Notes: generated by a model not told the origin, from the sequence alone. DNA of 24,628 nucleotides from a virus (IMGVR_UViG_3300044707_000469:1-24628); one strand, 5' to 3'. Shown: positions 6,408 through 13,512, numbered from the stretch's first letter. Translations and numbers: made by a program.

Positions 6408-6556
6408 TGCTTTACTTCATCCGGCACAGGCACCTGCGGGTCAGCCTGTTCCTTGATCTTGACCATCAGCGGCCACGCCCCCGTCTTGCTCGGCAAGTCA
6501 CCGAGCAGCGAGAGGATGAAGTTCACTTCGTTAATGTCGAGGTCTAGTTTGATCAC
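6404..6556 (-). CDS. Very small conserved phage protein (50 aa), GTG start
   Basis: A 50-residue frame begins with GTG at 6556, overlapping the previous stop in a GTGA junction, and ends at TGA 6404-6406, overlapping the next ATG. The protein reads MIKLDLDINEVNFILSLLGD, then LPSKTGAWPLMVKIKEQADP and an acidic Pro/Val tail. I recall similar short phage proteins with 'L.INEVN.IL..L..LP......I.KIK.Q', of unknown function. The double overlaps, the absence of stops and the match to a remembered family support a real gene despite its small size. It is soluble, with two predicted helices, and no motif indicates an activity. Confidence 0.75.
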   Translation of the reverse strand: MIKLDLDINEVNFILSLLGDLPSKTGAWPLMVKIKEQADPQVPVPDEVKQ

Positions 6557-6792
6557 TTGGCAGCATCCTGTAGCGGCTTCAAGTCTTCGTTCGTCCAGAA
6601 GTCCTTGGCAAGCATGATGTTGAGGTGTTCCTTATTGCGCTTGACGCAATCGGCCCAGTCCTCGTCCTTCATGCCTTCCGGCTTACCGGCGTTCAGCAGG
6701 TTCACCGAGTCCATGGCGGCGCTGTAGTGGCGTGCGACTTCTTCAGCGGTCGGGGTTTCGATGGGGGTAACGGGGGTTTCGACTTCCGTCAT
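6553..6792 (-). CDS. Small acidic protein after the tail fibre (79 aa)
   Basis: The start was set at ATG 6792, because AAGGAG lies 7 bases upstream; the TTG at 6798 would have no suitable SD. The N-terminus is Pro/Thr/Glu-rich (MTEVETPVTPIETPTAEEV). It is followed by a helical part (ARHYSAAMDSVNLLNAGKPE) and a C-terminal helix with KRNKEHLNIMLAKDFWTNED. It begins two bases after the fibre stop. Phages often keep a small fibre-assembly protein just after the fibre gene, so that role is possible, but the fibre here already carries its own S74 chaperone. I recognise the 'CVKRN.EHL.IM.AKD.WT.ED' pattern from other aquatic phages, without a function. Confidence 0.75.
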   Translation of the reverse strand: MTEVETPVTPIETPTAEEVARHYSAAMDSVNLLNAGKPEGMKDEDWADCVKRNKEHLNIMLAKDFWTNEDLKPLQDAAK

Positions 6793-6794
6793 TT

Positions 6795-9758
6795 TCAAGC
6801 TCCTTTGGTTTCAAGTTGCGCCACACGGGCGCGGAGGGATTGCAGTTCAGCGATGATGTTGGCGATAAATTCTGAGTTGCTGTAGTCCATTGCCTGCATA
6901 CGCTCGTTATCTTTTTCGCCAGTGGCAACCGCAGTGCGAGACACTGACTGCGCTTCGTGCGCGATCAAACCGACGAACACGCTACCGTCAGCCTTCCAAG
7001 TGCCTTCCACGGGCTTGAGCGAGTCAATGTATGCGCCGCTGTTGGTGACAGGGCCGGTAATGTTTTTCAGCCGGTAGTCGGAAGCAGTGTTGTAAGAAGT
7101 TCCGGTTCCGTTTGTGCTGATCGTTCCACGCTCTGCCCAAGTTGTTCCGTCACCAAAACCGATGTGATATCGAGTGCCGGATGTGGTAGTTACGTGACTG
7201 CAAAGAGTGAAATACGAATTGTTGTTTATCTGTGCAGAGATGGCGTCTTGTGAACTTACTGCACTAGAAACGATTTTTGCCGTAACTCCCGTGCGTGATG
7301 TTGCACTCGTCGTCCCAACCAACCAATCCCCACTGTTATTAAAAATCCCCCTCGGATTCCCATCCCCATCAGACAGCACGATGTAGTTGCTTGCTGTGCG
7401 AATGTCTAGGCCACCAGAGTTTCCATCAAAACGACCGATGATGACGTTGTTACTGCCAGTGGTCATAACATCGCCAGAGCGATAGCCAAGGAACGTGTTG
7501 GCGCTTCCAGTTGTAACTGCTTGACCAGAACCGTTACCAAGGAACATATTGGCAGAACCAGTGCTCAACGAGAAACCGGGGGGATTTTGGACGCTTGAAA
7601 TAACGCCGCCAAGCAAAATGTTGTAAGTGCCTGTGTGACTTACTGCGCCGCCGTTGTAGGCACACTCCTGTCCAATTGCAATGTTCCCCGTGCCAGTTGT
7701 AAAGTTTCGACCAGCGCGGAAACCCACAAATACTGAGTCTGCCCCAGTTGTAATTTCATAACCCGCACTTAGACCAACAAACGTGTTTTGTGCGCCAGTG
7801 GTCGTGCTATACCCCGCCTGATAACCAACAGCAGTGTTGTTAGAGGCGGTGGTGTTAGAACGAAGCGACTGCAATCCAATTGCCACATTGTATGAACCAG
7901 TTGTATTTAGATACAACGCTTGGCGGCCAAAAGCAGAATTCTCTACGCCAGTTGTATTTGTGTACATTGCTTGCACACCAACAGCAGTCATCTCTGCGCC
8001 AGTAGTATTGCTATACCCAGCCTGATAGCCGACAGCCGTGTTGTTGGAGGCGGTGGTGTTGTTATATAGAGATTGAAAACCAACACCAGTGTTGTTTGAG
8101 CCACTTGTGTTTATGGTAAGGACTTGATAGCCAACCGCGACGTTGGAGGAACCCGATCCGCTAGCACCGTTAATGGTTCCGCGACCAACGGATACGTTGT
8201 AAGTTCCACTTGAGTTGTTGTACTGTGCGTTATATCCAACAGCGGTGTTATCACCTGCGGTATTGCTATAAAGCGCACCCGATCCGATTGCGGTGATTCC
8301 TAGTCCAGTTATGTTGGTATATGCAGCCTGATATCCGACTGCCGTGTTGTTGGAGGCGGTGGAGTTGGAGTAGAGCGCACTAGTTCCAAGCGCCGTGTTG
8401 TACGAACCTGACGTTGTTGAATACAGCGCCTGTATACCGAAAGCATTGTTTGCTTCGCCAGACGTATTGGAATACAACGCCTGATAGCCAAACGCTTGAA
8501 TCGGATCTCCAGCGTTTTTATTGTATCCCGCTTGATATCCAACTAGCGTATTGCTGCTTCTGGTTTGGTTGCTATATCCAGCCTGATACCCCACAGCCGT
8601 ATTGTTAGAGGCGGTGGTGTTGGAGAAGAGAGCGTTATTTCCAAGCGCGACGTTATATGAACCAGTGGTGTTGGAGTACAAAGCCGTATAGCCATATGCG
8701 TCATTAAATGCGCCGGTTGAATTTGTGAATAACGCACGATCACCAACAGCGGTGACATTAGAGCCAGACGTTACGTTGTTAGCCGCCCTATTACCAACAG
8801 CCGTGTTACCTGCAGTAGTGGAATTTTCAAGTGCTTGATAGCCAACAGCAGTATTGTTATTGCTTGCGCTGTTGGTTTTGATTGCTTGATAGCCAATCGC
8901 CGTATTTTGTGCGCCAGTCGTATTTGCAGTTAGCGCACTAACACCCACCGCCGTATTGCTTGTAACATTGCCCCCGCCCTGACCGACAGCCATGCCGTCG
9001 ATGGTGGCTTGGTTGGTGCTGACGAGCGTGTTGGCCGTGAGCGTCGTGCCGTCAAACGTGAGGTTGGTGGAGTCCGTCAGGTTTCCACTTGCGCCAGCGT
9101 ATGTAACGCGACCCGAAGTAAGAGAGGAGTCCGCGAAGTTAGCTGCGGTCAGCGTCGTGCCGTCGAACGTGAGGTTGGCAGATCCGACCTGCTGCTTCGA
9201 GGCATTGAGGTACTGAACCTGGTTGGCCGTGCCGCCGTTGACCGTTACGGTCGAAGAGGTGGCAAGCGTCGTGAACGAGCCCGTCGAGGCGCTGTTCGCG
9301 CCGATCGGCGTGCCGTCGATCGCACCGCCGTTGATGTCCACGTAGTCATCCATGTAGATGACGTCGGTGCCGTTGACGTAAAGGTGTGCTTTGCGACCGT
9401 TCGGGACCGTGATGCCCGTGCCGGCCGAAGTCTTGACCGTGATGCTCTGGCCGCCGGTCGTATTGTTCTGGACGATGTACTGCTTCTGGATCGTCGGGAC
9501 AACCAGTTCGCGGGTTCCCGTCAGACTCAACGCGGAAGTGACATTTAAGACCAGCGCACGCGCGGTCTGTGCCGAGTTAGTGTCCGTATAGGTCAGCGTC
9601 AGGTTGGCATCCGACAGATAGTCTGGGTTGCCGTAGCCGACAATGGCCTGCTCGAGCGCCGTGCCGAGGTTGGTGTTGGTAACCGTGCCCCAGGTACCGG
9701 AGTTCTCGCCGGTCGCTTGAAGCTCGATCTTCAGGTTTGTTGAGTAGGAACTAGGCAT
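6795..9758 (-). CDS. Tail fibre with YadA-like repeat shaft and C-terminal S74 self-cleaving chaperone (987 aa)
   Basis: This is the likely host-recognition fibre. Residues 1-140 are a conserved virion-anchoring region (MPSSYSTNLKIELQATGENS, GTWGTVTNTNLGT). Residues 141-265 contain paired LTFDGTTL strands. Residues about 268-780 consist of about thirty 17-residue repeats with consensus NTAVGYQALYSNTTGSY, a YadA-head-like beta roll that forms trimeric shafts in known proteins. Residues 800-892 lead into the peptidase S74 intramolecular chaperone, with the motif SDYRLK (Ser893, Lys898). Autocleavage before Ser893 would release the last 95 residues, which include a coiled coil (IIAELQSLRARVAQLE). 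An SD (AAAGGGA) lies about 9 bases from the ATG. Internal block duplications suggest growth by recombination. Confidence 0.9.
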   Translation of the reverse strand: MPSSYSTNLKIELQATGENSGTWGTVTNTNLGTALEQAIVGYGNPDYLSDANLTLTYTDTNSAQTARALVLNVTSALSLTGTRELVVPTIQKQYIVQNNTTGGQSITVKTSAGTGITVPNGRKAHLYVNGTDVIYMDDYVDINGGAIDGTPIGANSASTGSFTTLATSSTVTVNGGTANQVQYLNASKQQVGSANLTFDGTTLTAANFADSSLTSGRVTYAGASGNLTDSTNLTFDGTTLTANTLVSTNQATIDGMAVGQGGGNVTSNTAVGVSALTANTTGAQNTAIGYQAIKTNSASNNNTAVGYQALENSTTAGNTAVGNRAANNVTSGSNVTAVGDRALFTNSTGAFNDAYGYTALYSNTTGSYNVALGNNALFSNTTASNNTAVGYQAGYSNQTRSSNTLVGYQAGYNKNAGDPIQAFGYQALYSNTSGEANNAFGIQALYSTTSGSYNTALGTSALYSNSTASNNTAVGYQAAYTNITGLGITAIGSGALYSNTAGDNTAVGYNAQYNNSSGTYNVSVGRGTINGASGSGSSNVAVGYQVLTINTSGSNNTGVGFQSLYNNTTASNNTAVGYQAGYSNTTGAEMTAVGVQAMYTNTTGVENSAFGRQALYLNTTGSYNVAIGLQSLRSNTTASNNTAVGYQAGYSTTTGAQNTFVGLSAGYEITTGADSVFVGFRAGRNFTTGTGNIAIGQECAYNGGAVSHTGTYNILLGGVISSVQNPPGFSLSTGSANMFLGNGSGQAVTTGSANTFLGYRSGDVMTTGSNNVIIGRFDGNSGGLDIRTASNYIVLSDGDGNPRGIFNNSGDWLVGTTSATSRTGVTAKIVSSAVSSQDAISAQINNNSYFTLCSHVTTTSGTRYHIGFGDGTTWAERGTISTNGTGTSYNTASDYRLKNITGPVTNSGAYIDSLKPVEGTWKADGSVFVGLIAHEAQSVSRTAVATGEKDNERMQAMDYSNSEFIANIIAELQSLRARVAQLETKGA
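7419..8957 (-). repeat. About thirty 51-bp repeats encoding 17-residue YadA-like units
   Basis: Read on the minus strand, this part of the fibre gene repeats every 51 bases. Each unit begins with Asn-x-Ala-[Val/Ile/Phe]-Gly and ends near Asn-Thr-Thr-Gly. A three-unit block of the type '...TGSY / NVALG...TASN / NTAVGYQAGY...' occurs at residues about 350-400, 435-485 and 605-655, with a partial copy at 555-590. At DNA level, stretches such as those near 7835-7855, 8039-8058, 8346-8360 and 8609-8625 are nearly identical. The last units (residues 700-780) are longer or degenerate and mark the end of the shaft. The repeats can shrink or grow by slippage or recombination. Confidence 0.9.
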
Positions 9759-9770
9759 GTGAGTATCCCT

Positions 9771-10676
9771 TTACGTCGAAATCTGAGTCCAAACCACCGT
9801 GTTTCCGTCGTTGACTATGACCCAATTTTGTGTCTGCGAGTCATCGACATTCTGCCAGTTAGGCGTCTGATTGTCATTAATCACGCCCCAGACGAGTACC
9901 GTTCCGACTTCGCCTGTTCCAGAAACCCCTACCAGTGTGACATTGGCATCGGAGGTGGTTGTAACCGACCCAACTTGGCCTGTGGCAGAGACGCCCGAGA
10001 CGGGCACGTTTTGTTCGGTGACGATGGTGACATCGCCAAGCGCCATGGTTCCTTGAACGCCTGTGAGCGTGACGCTTGCCGTGCCCGTAATGCTGACGGA
10101 GCCTACGGCCCCTGTGGCAAAGACGCCCGTGACAAGGACATCGGTACCGGCGGTGACCGTGACAGAGCCGACTTCGCCCGTCCCCTCGACGCCAATAACC
10201 GATACGTTGGCCGTGCCCGTGGCCTGCGCGGTGCCGATCGCACCCGTGGCCTGCACGCCCGTGAGACTGACGTTAGCGTCCGCGGCAATCGTGACGGATC
10301 CGACCTGGCCCGTCGCTTGAAGCCCAGTGACCGGGACGTTCGCGCCGGCATTGATCGTAACGGTGCCGACTTCGCCGGTGCCCTCAACGCCCGTAAGGCT
10401 GACTTCGGCTGTGCCCGTGACTTGGACCGAGCCTACGGATCCTGTGGCTTCAAGCCCCGTAACAGGGACGTCCGCGCCGGCTGTAACAGTAACCGTACCG
10501 ACTTCGCCAGTCGCAAAAACGCCCGTAAGGCTGACGTTGGCGTCAGCCGCAATAGTGACGGAGCCAACCTGGCCCGTCCCCGTCGGAAGTGCCGCGAGGC
10601 TCTCACCCCAAGGATCGTCGCCCCAGCCTACGCCAGAAGCATTCCACCCTTGGAAGGCAACGACGGCATCGGTCAC
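9771..10676 (-). CDS. Repeat-built virion protein (301 aa): ten 22-residue Gly/Val/Thr repeats
   Basis: The start is GTG at 10676, with GAGG upstream, 13 bases after the preceding stop. Residues 1-34 hold an N-terminal GVGWGDDPWGES motif. Residues 35-254 are ten tandem 22-residue repeats of the type GEVGTVTVTAGADVPVTGLE. These alternate between 'AGA.VPVTG' and 'TGTA.VSLTG' forms and predict a regular beta solenoid or stacked beta sandwich. The C-terminus has two similar short segments, TPNWQNVDDSQ and TQNWVIVNDGN. It lies between a structural protein and the tail fibre, so a fibre-shaft or tail-appendage role is inferred. I recall proteins of this style in uncultured aquatic phages, without a known function. 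Confidence 0.8.
   Translation of the reverse strand: MTDAVVAFQGWNASGVGWGDDPWGESLAALPTGTGQVGSVTIAADANVSLTGVFATGEVGTVTVTAGADVPVTGLEATGSVGSVQVTGTAEVSLTGVEGTGEVGTVTINAGANVPVTGLQATGQVGSVTIAADANVSLTGVQATGAIGTAQATGTANVSVIGVEGTGEVGSVTVTAGTDVLVTGVFATGAVGSVSITGTASVTLTGVQGTMALGDVTIVTEQNVPVSGVSATGQVGSVTTTSDANVTLVGVSGTGEVGTVLVWGVINDNQTPNWQNVDDSQTQNWVIVNDGNTVVWTQIST
9915..10574 (-). repeat. Ten tandem 66-bp repeats
   Basis: Ten in-frame units of 66 bases encode 22 residues each, with consensus G-x-V-G-[ST]-V-x(8)-V-x-[VL]-T-G-V-x-[AG]-T. The spacing is exact in nearly all units; one in the MALGDVTIV region lacks the opening Gly. An eleventh half unit (GEVGTVLVWG) follows. Two-unit alternation is visible, so part of the array may have expanded as 132-base pairs. 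Confidence 0.88.
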
Positions 10677-10689
10677 TTCCGCCTCTTAG

Positions 10690-11127
10690 TTAGGCGATGC
10701 GGATGATCGCGCTAGTCGAGTCAGCCGTCGGGAAGATGATCGTGAACGTGCCGTTCGTCGAGGTCTTGGCCCCGCCAAAGTCCAGGATACAGACCGACGG
10801 ATCGCCCGTTGCCGAGTCGTTGTAGATCATCGCGCCATAGGCCGTGATCGTCGCGCTCGTGAAGGAAATATCCGCAAAGTCCGTAAAGGCCGTGGTGCCG
10901 CTCGAGGTCGGGGTGACATTGGTCAGCGTACCGCCGCCCGCCGAGTAGGTACCGGAGTTCGCTACTTCGTTGGTGGCCGTATATGCCGTAGTCGCCGCGG
11001 TAAACGAGGCACTGTTGTCGTACAGCGCGAGCTTAAAGGTATTGCCCGTTCCGTTGGTGAAGTCGTGCACCGCCCTCATCAGCTCCACCTTGAAGCTGGT
11101 GCACATGAAGTTGCCTGAAAATGCCAT
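10690..11127 (-). CDS. Conserved phage structural protein (145 aa)
   Basis: The 145-residue protein opens MAFSGNFMCTSFKVELMRAV and has the motifs TFKLALYDNSASF, TTAYTATNEV, FADISFTSATITAYGAMIY and the ending FPTADSTSAIIRIA. I recognise this pattern ('FKVELL...HNFT...TFKIALY...YTATNEV...AIIRIA') from many phages and phage-like prophages, where it is annotated as a structural or hypothetical protein near tail fibres. The strands predict a beta sandwich. An SD (AGGAGAG) lies before the ATG. It follows the 95-residue gene by two bases and precedes the repeat protein. I infer a tail or neck accessory role. Confidence 0.82.
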   Translation of the reverse strand: MAFSGNFMCTSFKVELMRAVHDFTNGTGNTFKLALYDNSASFTAATTAYTATNEVANSGTYSAGGGTLTNVTPTSSGTTAFTDFADISFTSATITAYGAMIYNDSATGDPSVCILDFGGAKTSTNGTFTIIFPTADSTSAIIRIA

Positions 11128-11129
11128 TT

Positions 11130-11417
11130 CTACTCTCCTAACAGATGAACCAGCTCTGGATGCCCCGCTTCACGAAGGCGCTGGGCGATCGTGGCACGGT
11201 CCTGCTCGACGGCCTCCTTCAGATAGAAGGCGACCACATACTTGACGCGGTCCTTGAAGGCCCGCGCCTGCGCCTGAATGACCGGGTGTGACTGGTCACC
11301 GACGAAAATAATCTTGTCCGCGGCCCGTTGGGCGAGCTCCTCGGCCGACCAGCCACGATGCTCCGTGGTCGCGACCTGCACGCCGTTCGTTAATCCGGGC
11401 ATTTCTACAGTAATCAT
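11130..11417 (-). CDS. Conserved small helical phage protein (95 aa)
   Basis: The 95-residue protein has a short N-terminal strand (MITVEMPGLTNGVQVATTEH). A helical core follows: WSAEELAQRAADKIIFVGD, then VIQAQARAFKDRVKYVVAFY and DRATIAQRLREAGHPELVHL. The 'QARAFxxRv..v...Y...A...DR.T....LREAGHPEL' pattern is common in aquatic phage genomes, next to neck and adaptor genes, with no known function. Its ATG overlaps the adaptor stop (ATGA), which suggests co-production with that protein. No membrane segment, Cys motif or nuclease motif is visible. A minor structural or assembly role is inferred from location. Confidence 0.8.
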   Translation of the reverse strand: MITVEMPGLTNGVQVATTEHRGWSAEELAQRAADKIIFVGDQSHPVIQAQARAFKDRVKYVVAFYLKEAVEQDRATIAQRLREAGHPELVHLLGE

Positions 11418-12070
11418 GGGCCGGGAGACTCCGATTTAACCGGGATGCGGATCATACCATCACGGTACTCGTCGCGGCGGCGGCGTCCTTGCTGCTCGAT
11501 GCCGAGGCCTTGGATTGCCTGACGGTACGAGTTCTGGAAGTACTGCATCATCTCCGGCGGACCCTTGGTGTAGCTATATGCCTGAATCATGCAGGCATAA
11601 AACAGGGCTTCCGGGGCGTTATTGCTGATCCAAGTCGTCGTATTGGTCGACGAAAGCTGCGTCGGACGGTAGATATAGCCTAGTTCCACCGTAAAGTTCG
11701 CATTCGGCGTAGGCGCAATGTAGAACGTGTTTTGATCCCACACCGAATAGTACTTGGGGACGCCCGTGGTGGCCCCGTTGGGCCAGTATTCCTTCATAAA
11801 GGACGTGTCACGGAAGTCCAAAAAGATCTGATCGCTGCCCGAGGTGATCATCATGTAGCGATGAGTGAGGATGTCACTCGGGGCGGTCAGAAATTTGTTA
11901 CCCGAAGTCATGGTTCCGCTGACTTCGAGCTTAAAAACGTCCAAATCAATCTCGCGGAGGATCTGATTCTCCGCAAAAGTGATGAAATTGTTGATTACGG
12001 GTTCGGTAAAGACGTTACTACCCACTTCAGAGTAGTTCCGAATGTTCGTAACGAGCTCGCTGTAGTTCAT
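11414..12070 (-). CDS. Head-tail adaptor-like protein (218 aa)
   Basis: The 218-residue protein reads MNYSELVTNIRNYSEVGSNV, then FITFAENQILREIDLDVFKL. A central beta region carries GNKFLTAPSDILTHRYMMI, GVPKYYSVWDQNTFYIAPTP and NFTVELGYIYRP. A helical C-terminal half follows (ALFYACMIQAYSYTKGPPEM, then a basic tail). I match this to the large phage 'adaptor' family typified by the podovirus SU10 adaptor, which links portal and nozzle; the identification is from memory of the motifs. Overlaps of 4 bases at both ends (ATGA) tie it to its neighbours. It fits a short-tailed virion with the nozzle-like protein at 1410-3263. Confidence 0.75.
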   Translation of the reverse strand: MNYSELVTNIRNYSEVGSNVFTEPVINNFITFAENQILREIDLDVFKLEVSGTMTSGNKFLTAPSDILTHRYMMITSGSDQIFLDFRDTSFMKEYWPNGATTGVPKYYSVWDQNTFYIAPTPNANFTVELGYIYRPTQLSSTNTTTWISNNAPEALFYACMIQAYSYTKGPPEMMQYFQNSYRQAIQGLGIEQQGRRRRDEYRDGMIRIPVKSESPGP

Positions 12071-12417
12071 GTGGTCGTCACCGTCACAGAGCCCACGAGT
12101 GTTTGGGCAATTAATGCCTGCCCGAGTACGTACGGCCGCATGTCAGCCGTGTTTTGGACCGATCCATAGCTCTGAAAAGCCGTAAAACCGGGCGCTCCAA
12201 CGAACACGGAGACGGGTTCGATGCGATCGGGGCGCGGATCTCGCAGTGCAATAGCGTCTCCGCGGTACCGAAGGGGCTCTAATTGAGGCTCTTTTGGCTC
12301 GTAATCGTCCGGGCAGACCATGTATCCCTGCCATTGCTTGCGCAAGACGTTGTAGGGATACCGCTGGCCGCAGAAATCGCATAGCCCATACGAGAATTTG
12401 CCAGTTGCGTAGGCCAT
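12067..12417 (-). CDS. Zinc-finger-like small phage protein (116 aa)
   Basis: The start was set at ATG 12417, which shares one base with the stop of the 221-residue gene (TAATG). The longer upstream frame would lie inside that gene. Residues about 13-38 read CDFCGQRYPYNVLRKQW, then GYMVCPDDYEPKEPQLEPL. This is a Cys-x2-Cys...Cys pattern that suggests a treble-clef or zinc-ribbon fold with an incomplete fourth ligand (Asp or Tyr region). The rest is Pro-rich, then hydrophobic and Thr-rich (LVGSVTVTTT). I recall the same 'CD.CG..Y....LRK.W.G..VCP..YEPK.PQLEP' motif in other aquatic phages, next to neck genes, as unknown. It overlaps the adaptor start. Confidence 0.78.
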   Translation of the reverse strand: MAYATGKFSYGLCDFCGQRYPYNVLRKQWQGYMVCPDDYEPKEPQLEPLRYRGDAIALRDPRPDRIEPVSVFVGAPGFTAFQSYGSVQNTADMRPYVLGQALIAQTLVGSVTVTTT

Positions 12418-13082
12418 TAGACGCCCATATCGGGCACAAACTGCACGCTGGCAGTGTCCCGATCCTCCATCGCAGCCCGATTGAAGTCTTCTTCGTAGAT
12501 CGCCTTCAATGCCGCCGTCCGATCCGGGGCAAACTTGAGCGAAAGCTGATACGCAAGCCCCGAAGCCAAGCACGGCAGGAAGCGGAAGTTGATATCCGCC
12601 GTGTTTGTGTACACGCCCGCATCCTGGATGCGACGAATGCGGTAATACACGAACGTATACGTCTGATCCGCCGCCGGATAGAAGAAAACCTTGGTCGGAT
12701 TAGCGCGCTGTACGTAAAACTGCGCCGGCCGAGCCTCCGAAGTCTTATCCGGGACGTTCAAATAGTCCTCGCGGCTGATTCGCTCGATGTAGACGTCGCT
12801 ATTCACACCCTGGTTGTTCTGGCGAATGATCGCCTCGAGCACATTGACCGTATCGGTGGGCAATGTGATCTCTTTGTCCCCTTGCGTCAGCGTATAAGTC
12901 GCTTGTTCAATGGTCCAAAGGTTCAAACCACGGTTGGCCCAGTCCAGAAATAGCAAATTAAGCGAGCGACGTGCGGAGTTGAGCTGATAACCGCTCGTCG
13001 GCCGCATGCCGCAACGCTCAAATGCCTCTTCAACCAGATCATCAATCGACAGGTTGAAGTCTGTAGTGCCTGACGTAGCCAT
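12417..13082 (-). CDS. Putative head-completion or tail connector protein (221 aa)
   Basis: The 221-residue protein begins MATSGTTDFNLSIDDLVEEA, then ERCGMRPTSGYQLNSARRSL and NLLFLDWANRGLNLWTIEQA. A beta part (TYTLTQGDKEITLPTDTVNV) and a middle barrel-like region (AQFYVQRANPTKVFFYPA, TFVYYRIRRIQDAG) come next. The C-terminus is helical. The pattern of helical N-terminus, 'LN.L...W...G...W' and a 'l..g...Y.LP.d...v' strand is shared with connector and tail-accessory proteins of short-tailed phages (P22 gp4 and T7 gp11 type), although I cannot assign one family. It stands at the start of the neck module. The SD is weak. Confidence 0.68.
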   Translation of the reverse strand: MATSGTTDFNLSIDDLVEEAFERCGMRPTSGYQLNSARRSLNLLFLDWANRGLNLWTIEQATYTLTQGDKEITLPTDTVNVLEAIIRQNNQGVNSDVYIERISREDYLNVPDKTSEARPAQFYVQRANPTKVFFYPAADQTYTFVYYRIRRIQDAGVYTNTADINFRFLPCLASGLAYQLSLKFAPDRTAALKAIYEEDFNRAAMEDRDTASVQFVPDMGV

Positions 13083-13085
13083 CGA

Positions 13086-13343
13086 TTAGCCGCAGGATCC
13101 GCCCATGCGCATCTTCTTGACCTTCATCTTCTTCTTAGCCGCACCGCCCTTCTTGTAGCCGCCAGGCATCCCGCCGCCCATCATGCCCATGGCCATCGCC
13201 TTGTGCTGATTGACGTCGCCGCCCATGGCCATCATCAAGACCTTGCCGGTCTTCTTGCTGGGCTCAGAGAGCATCTTGTTTTTCGGGCCACTGCCCACTG
13301 CGCCGCCGCCACGGACGGCACAACCCATTCCACGACCTGCCAT
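13086..13343 (-). CDS. Small Met/Gly/Lys-rich protein (85 aa)
   Basis: The 85-residue protein is of low complexity: 14 of 85 residues are Met, and Gly and Lys are abundant (AMAMGMMGGGMPGGYKKGGA, then AAKKKMKVKKMRMGGSCG). The N-terminus MAGRGMGCAVRGGGAVGSG closely mirrors that of the 107-residue protein (MPGSMGIALRGGGAVRKGMG). The stop of the 54-residue gene lies just before this start, so the genes are coupled. Codon pattern and position inside a tight gene block support a real gene, but its composition gives no enzyme motif. It may be a virion-internal or membrane/nucleic-acid-binding peptide; that is speculation. Confidence 0.68.
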   Translation of the reverse strand: MAGRGMGCAVRGGGAVGSGPKNKMLSEPSKKTGKVLMMAMGGDVNQHKAMAMGMMGGGMPGGYKKGGAAKKKMKVKKMRMGGSCG

Positions 13344-13344
13344 A

Positions 13345-13509
13345 TTAGTACCCTCGCATCGCGCGACCGCGCGCGTCTTTGCTCTTGCTCTTCATAGCAC
13401 GGCCTTTCTTATCGGCCATGCCACCCTTTTTCATCTTGCCGACGCCGTCGGCAGCAAAGGCCGGAACCTTCTTCCCGCCTTTCATCACCATCTTTAACTT
13501 GCCAGGCAT
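13345..13509 (-). CDS. Very small Lys/Met-rich protein (54 aa)
   Basis: The frame begins at ATG 13509, with GGGAG upstream, and ends at TAA 13345-13347. The 54-residue product opens MPGKLKMVMKGGKKVPAFAA and continues with KMKKGGMADKKGRAMKSKSK. It contains 13 Lys and 7 Met. It is three bases after the stop of the 82-residue gene, and its TAA directly precedes the ATG of the next gene. It shares the 'KKGG' motif with neighbouring small proteins. The strong charge suggests binding to DNA or RNA or a packaging role, without direct proof. The family is not recognised with certainty. Confidence 0.7.
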   Translation of the reverse strand: MPGKLKMVMKGGKKVPAFAADGVGKMKKGGMADKKGRAMKSKSKDARGRAMRGY

Positions 13510-13512
13510 AAC

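Noticed and set aside
7419-8957. Diversity-generating retroelement variable repeat or CRISPR-like array
   Set aside because: The repeats are coding, in frame and without spacers. No reverse transcriptase or template repeat is seen in the window, and variation is not limited to adenine-type changes.
9759-10706. Plus-strand open frame of 315 codons opposite the 22-residue repeat protein
   Set aside because: Its regularity is only the reverse complement of the 66-bp repeats. All neighbours are on the minus strand, and the minus-strand frame has a start with SD and fits between the flanking genes.
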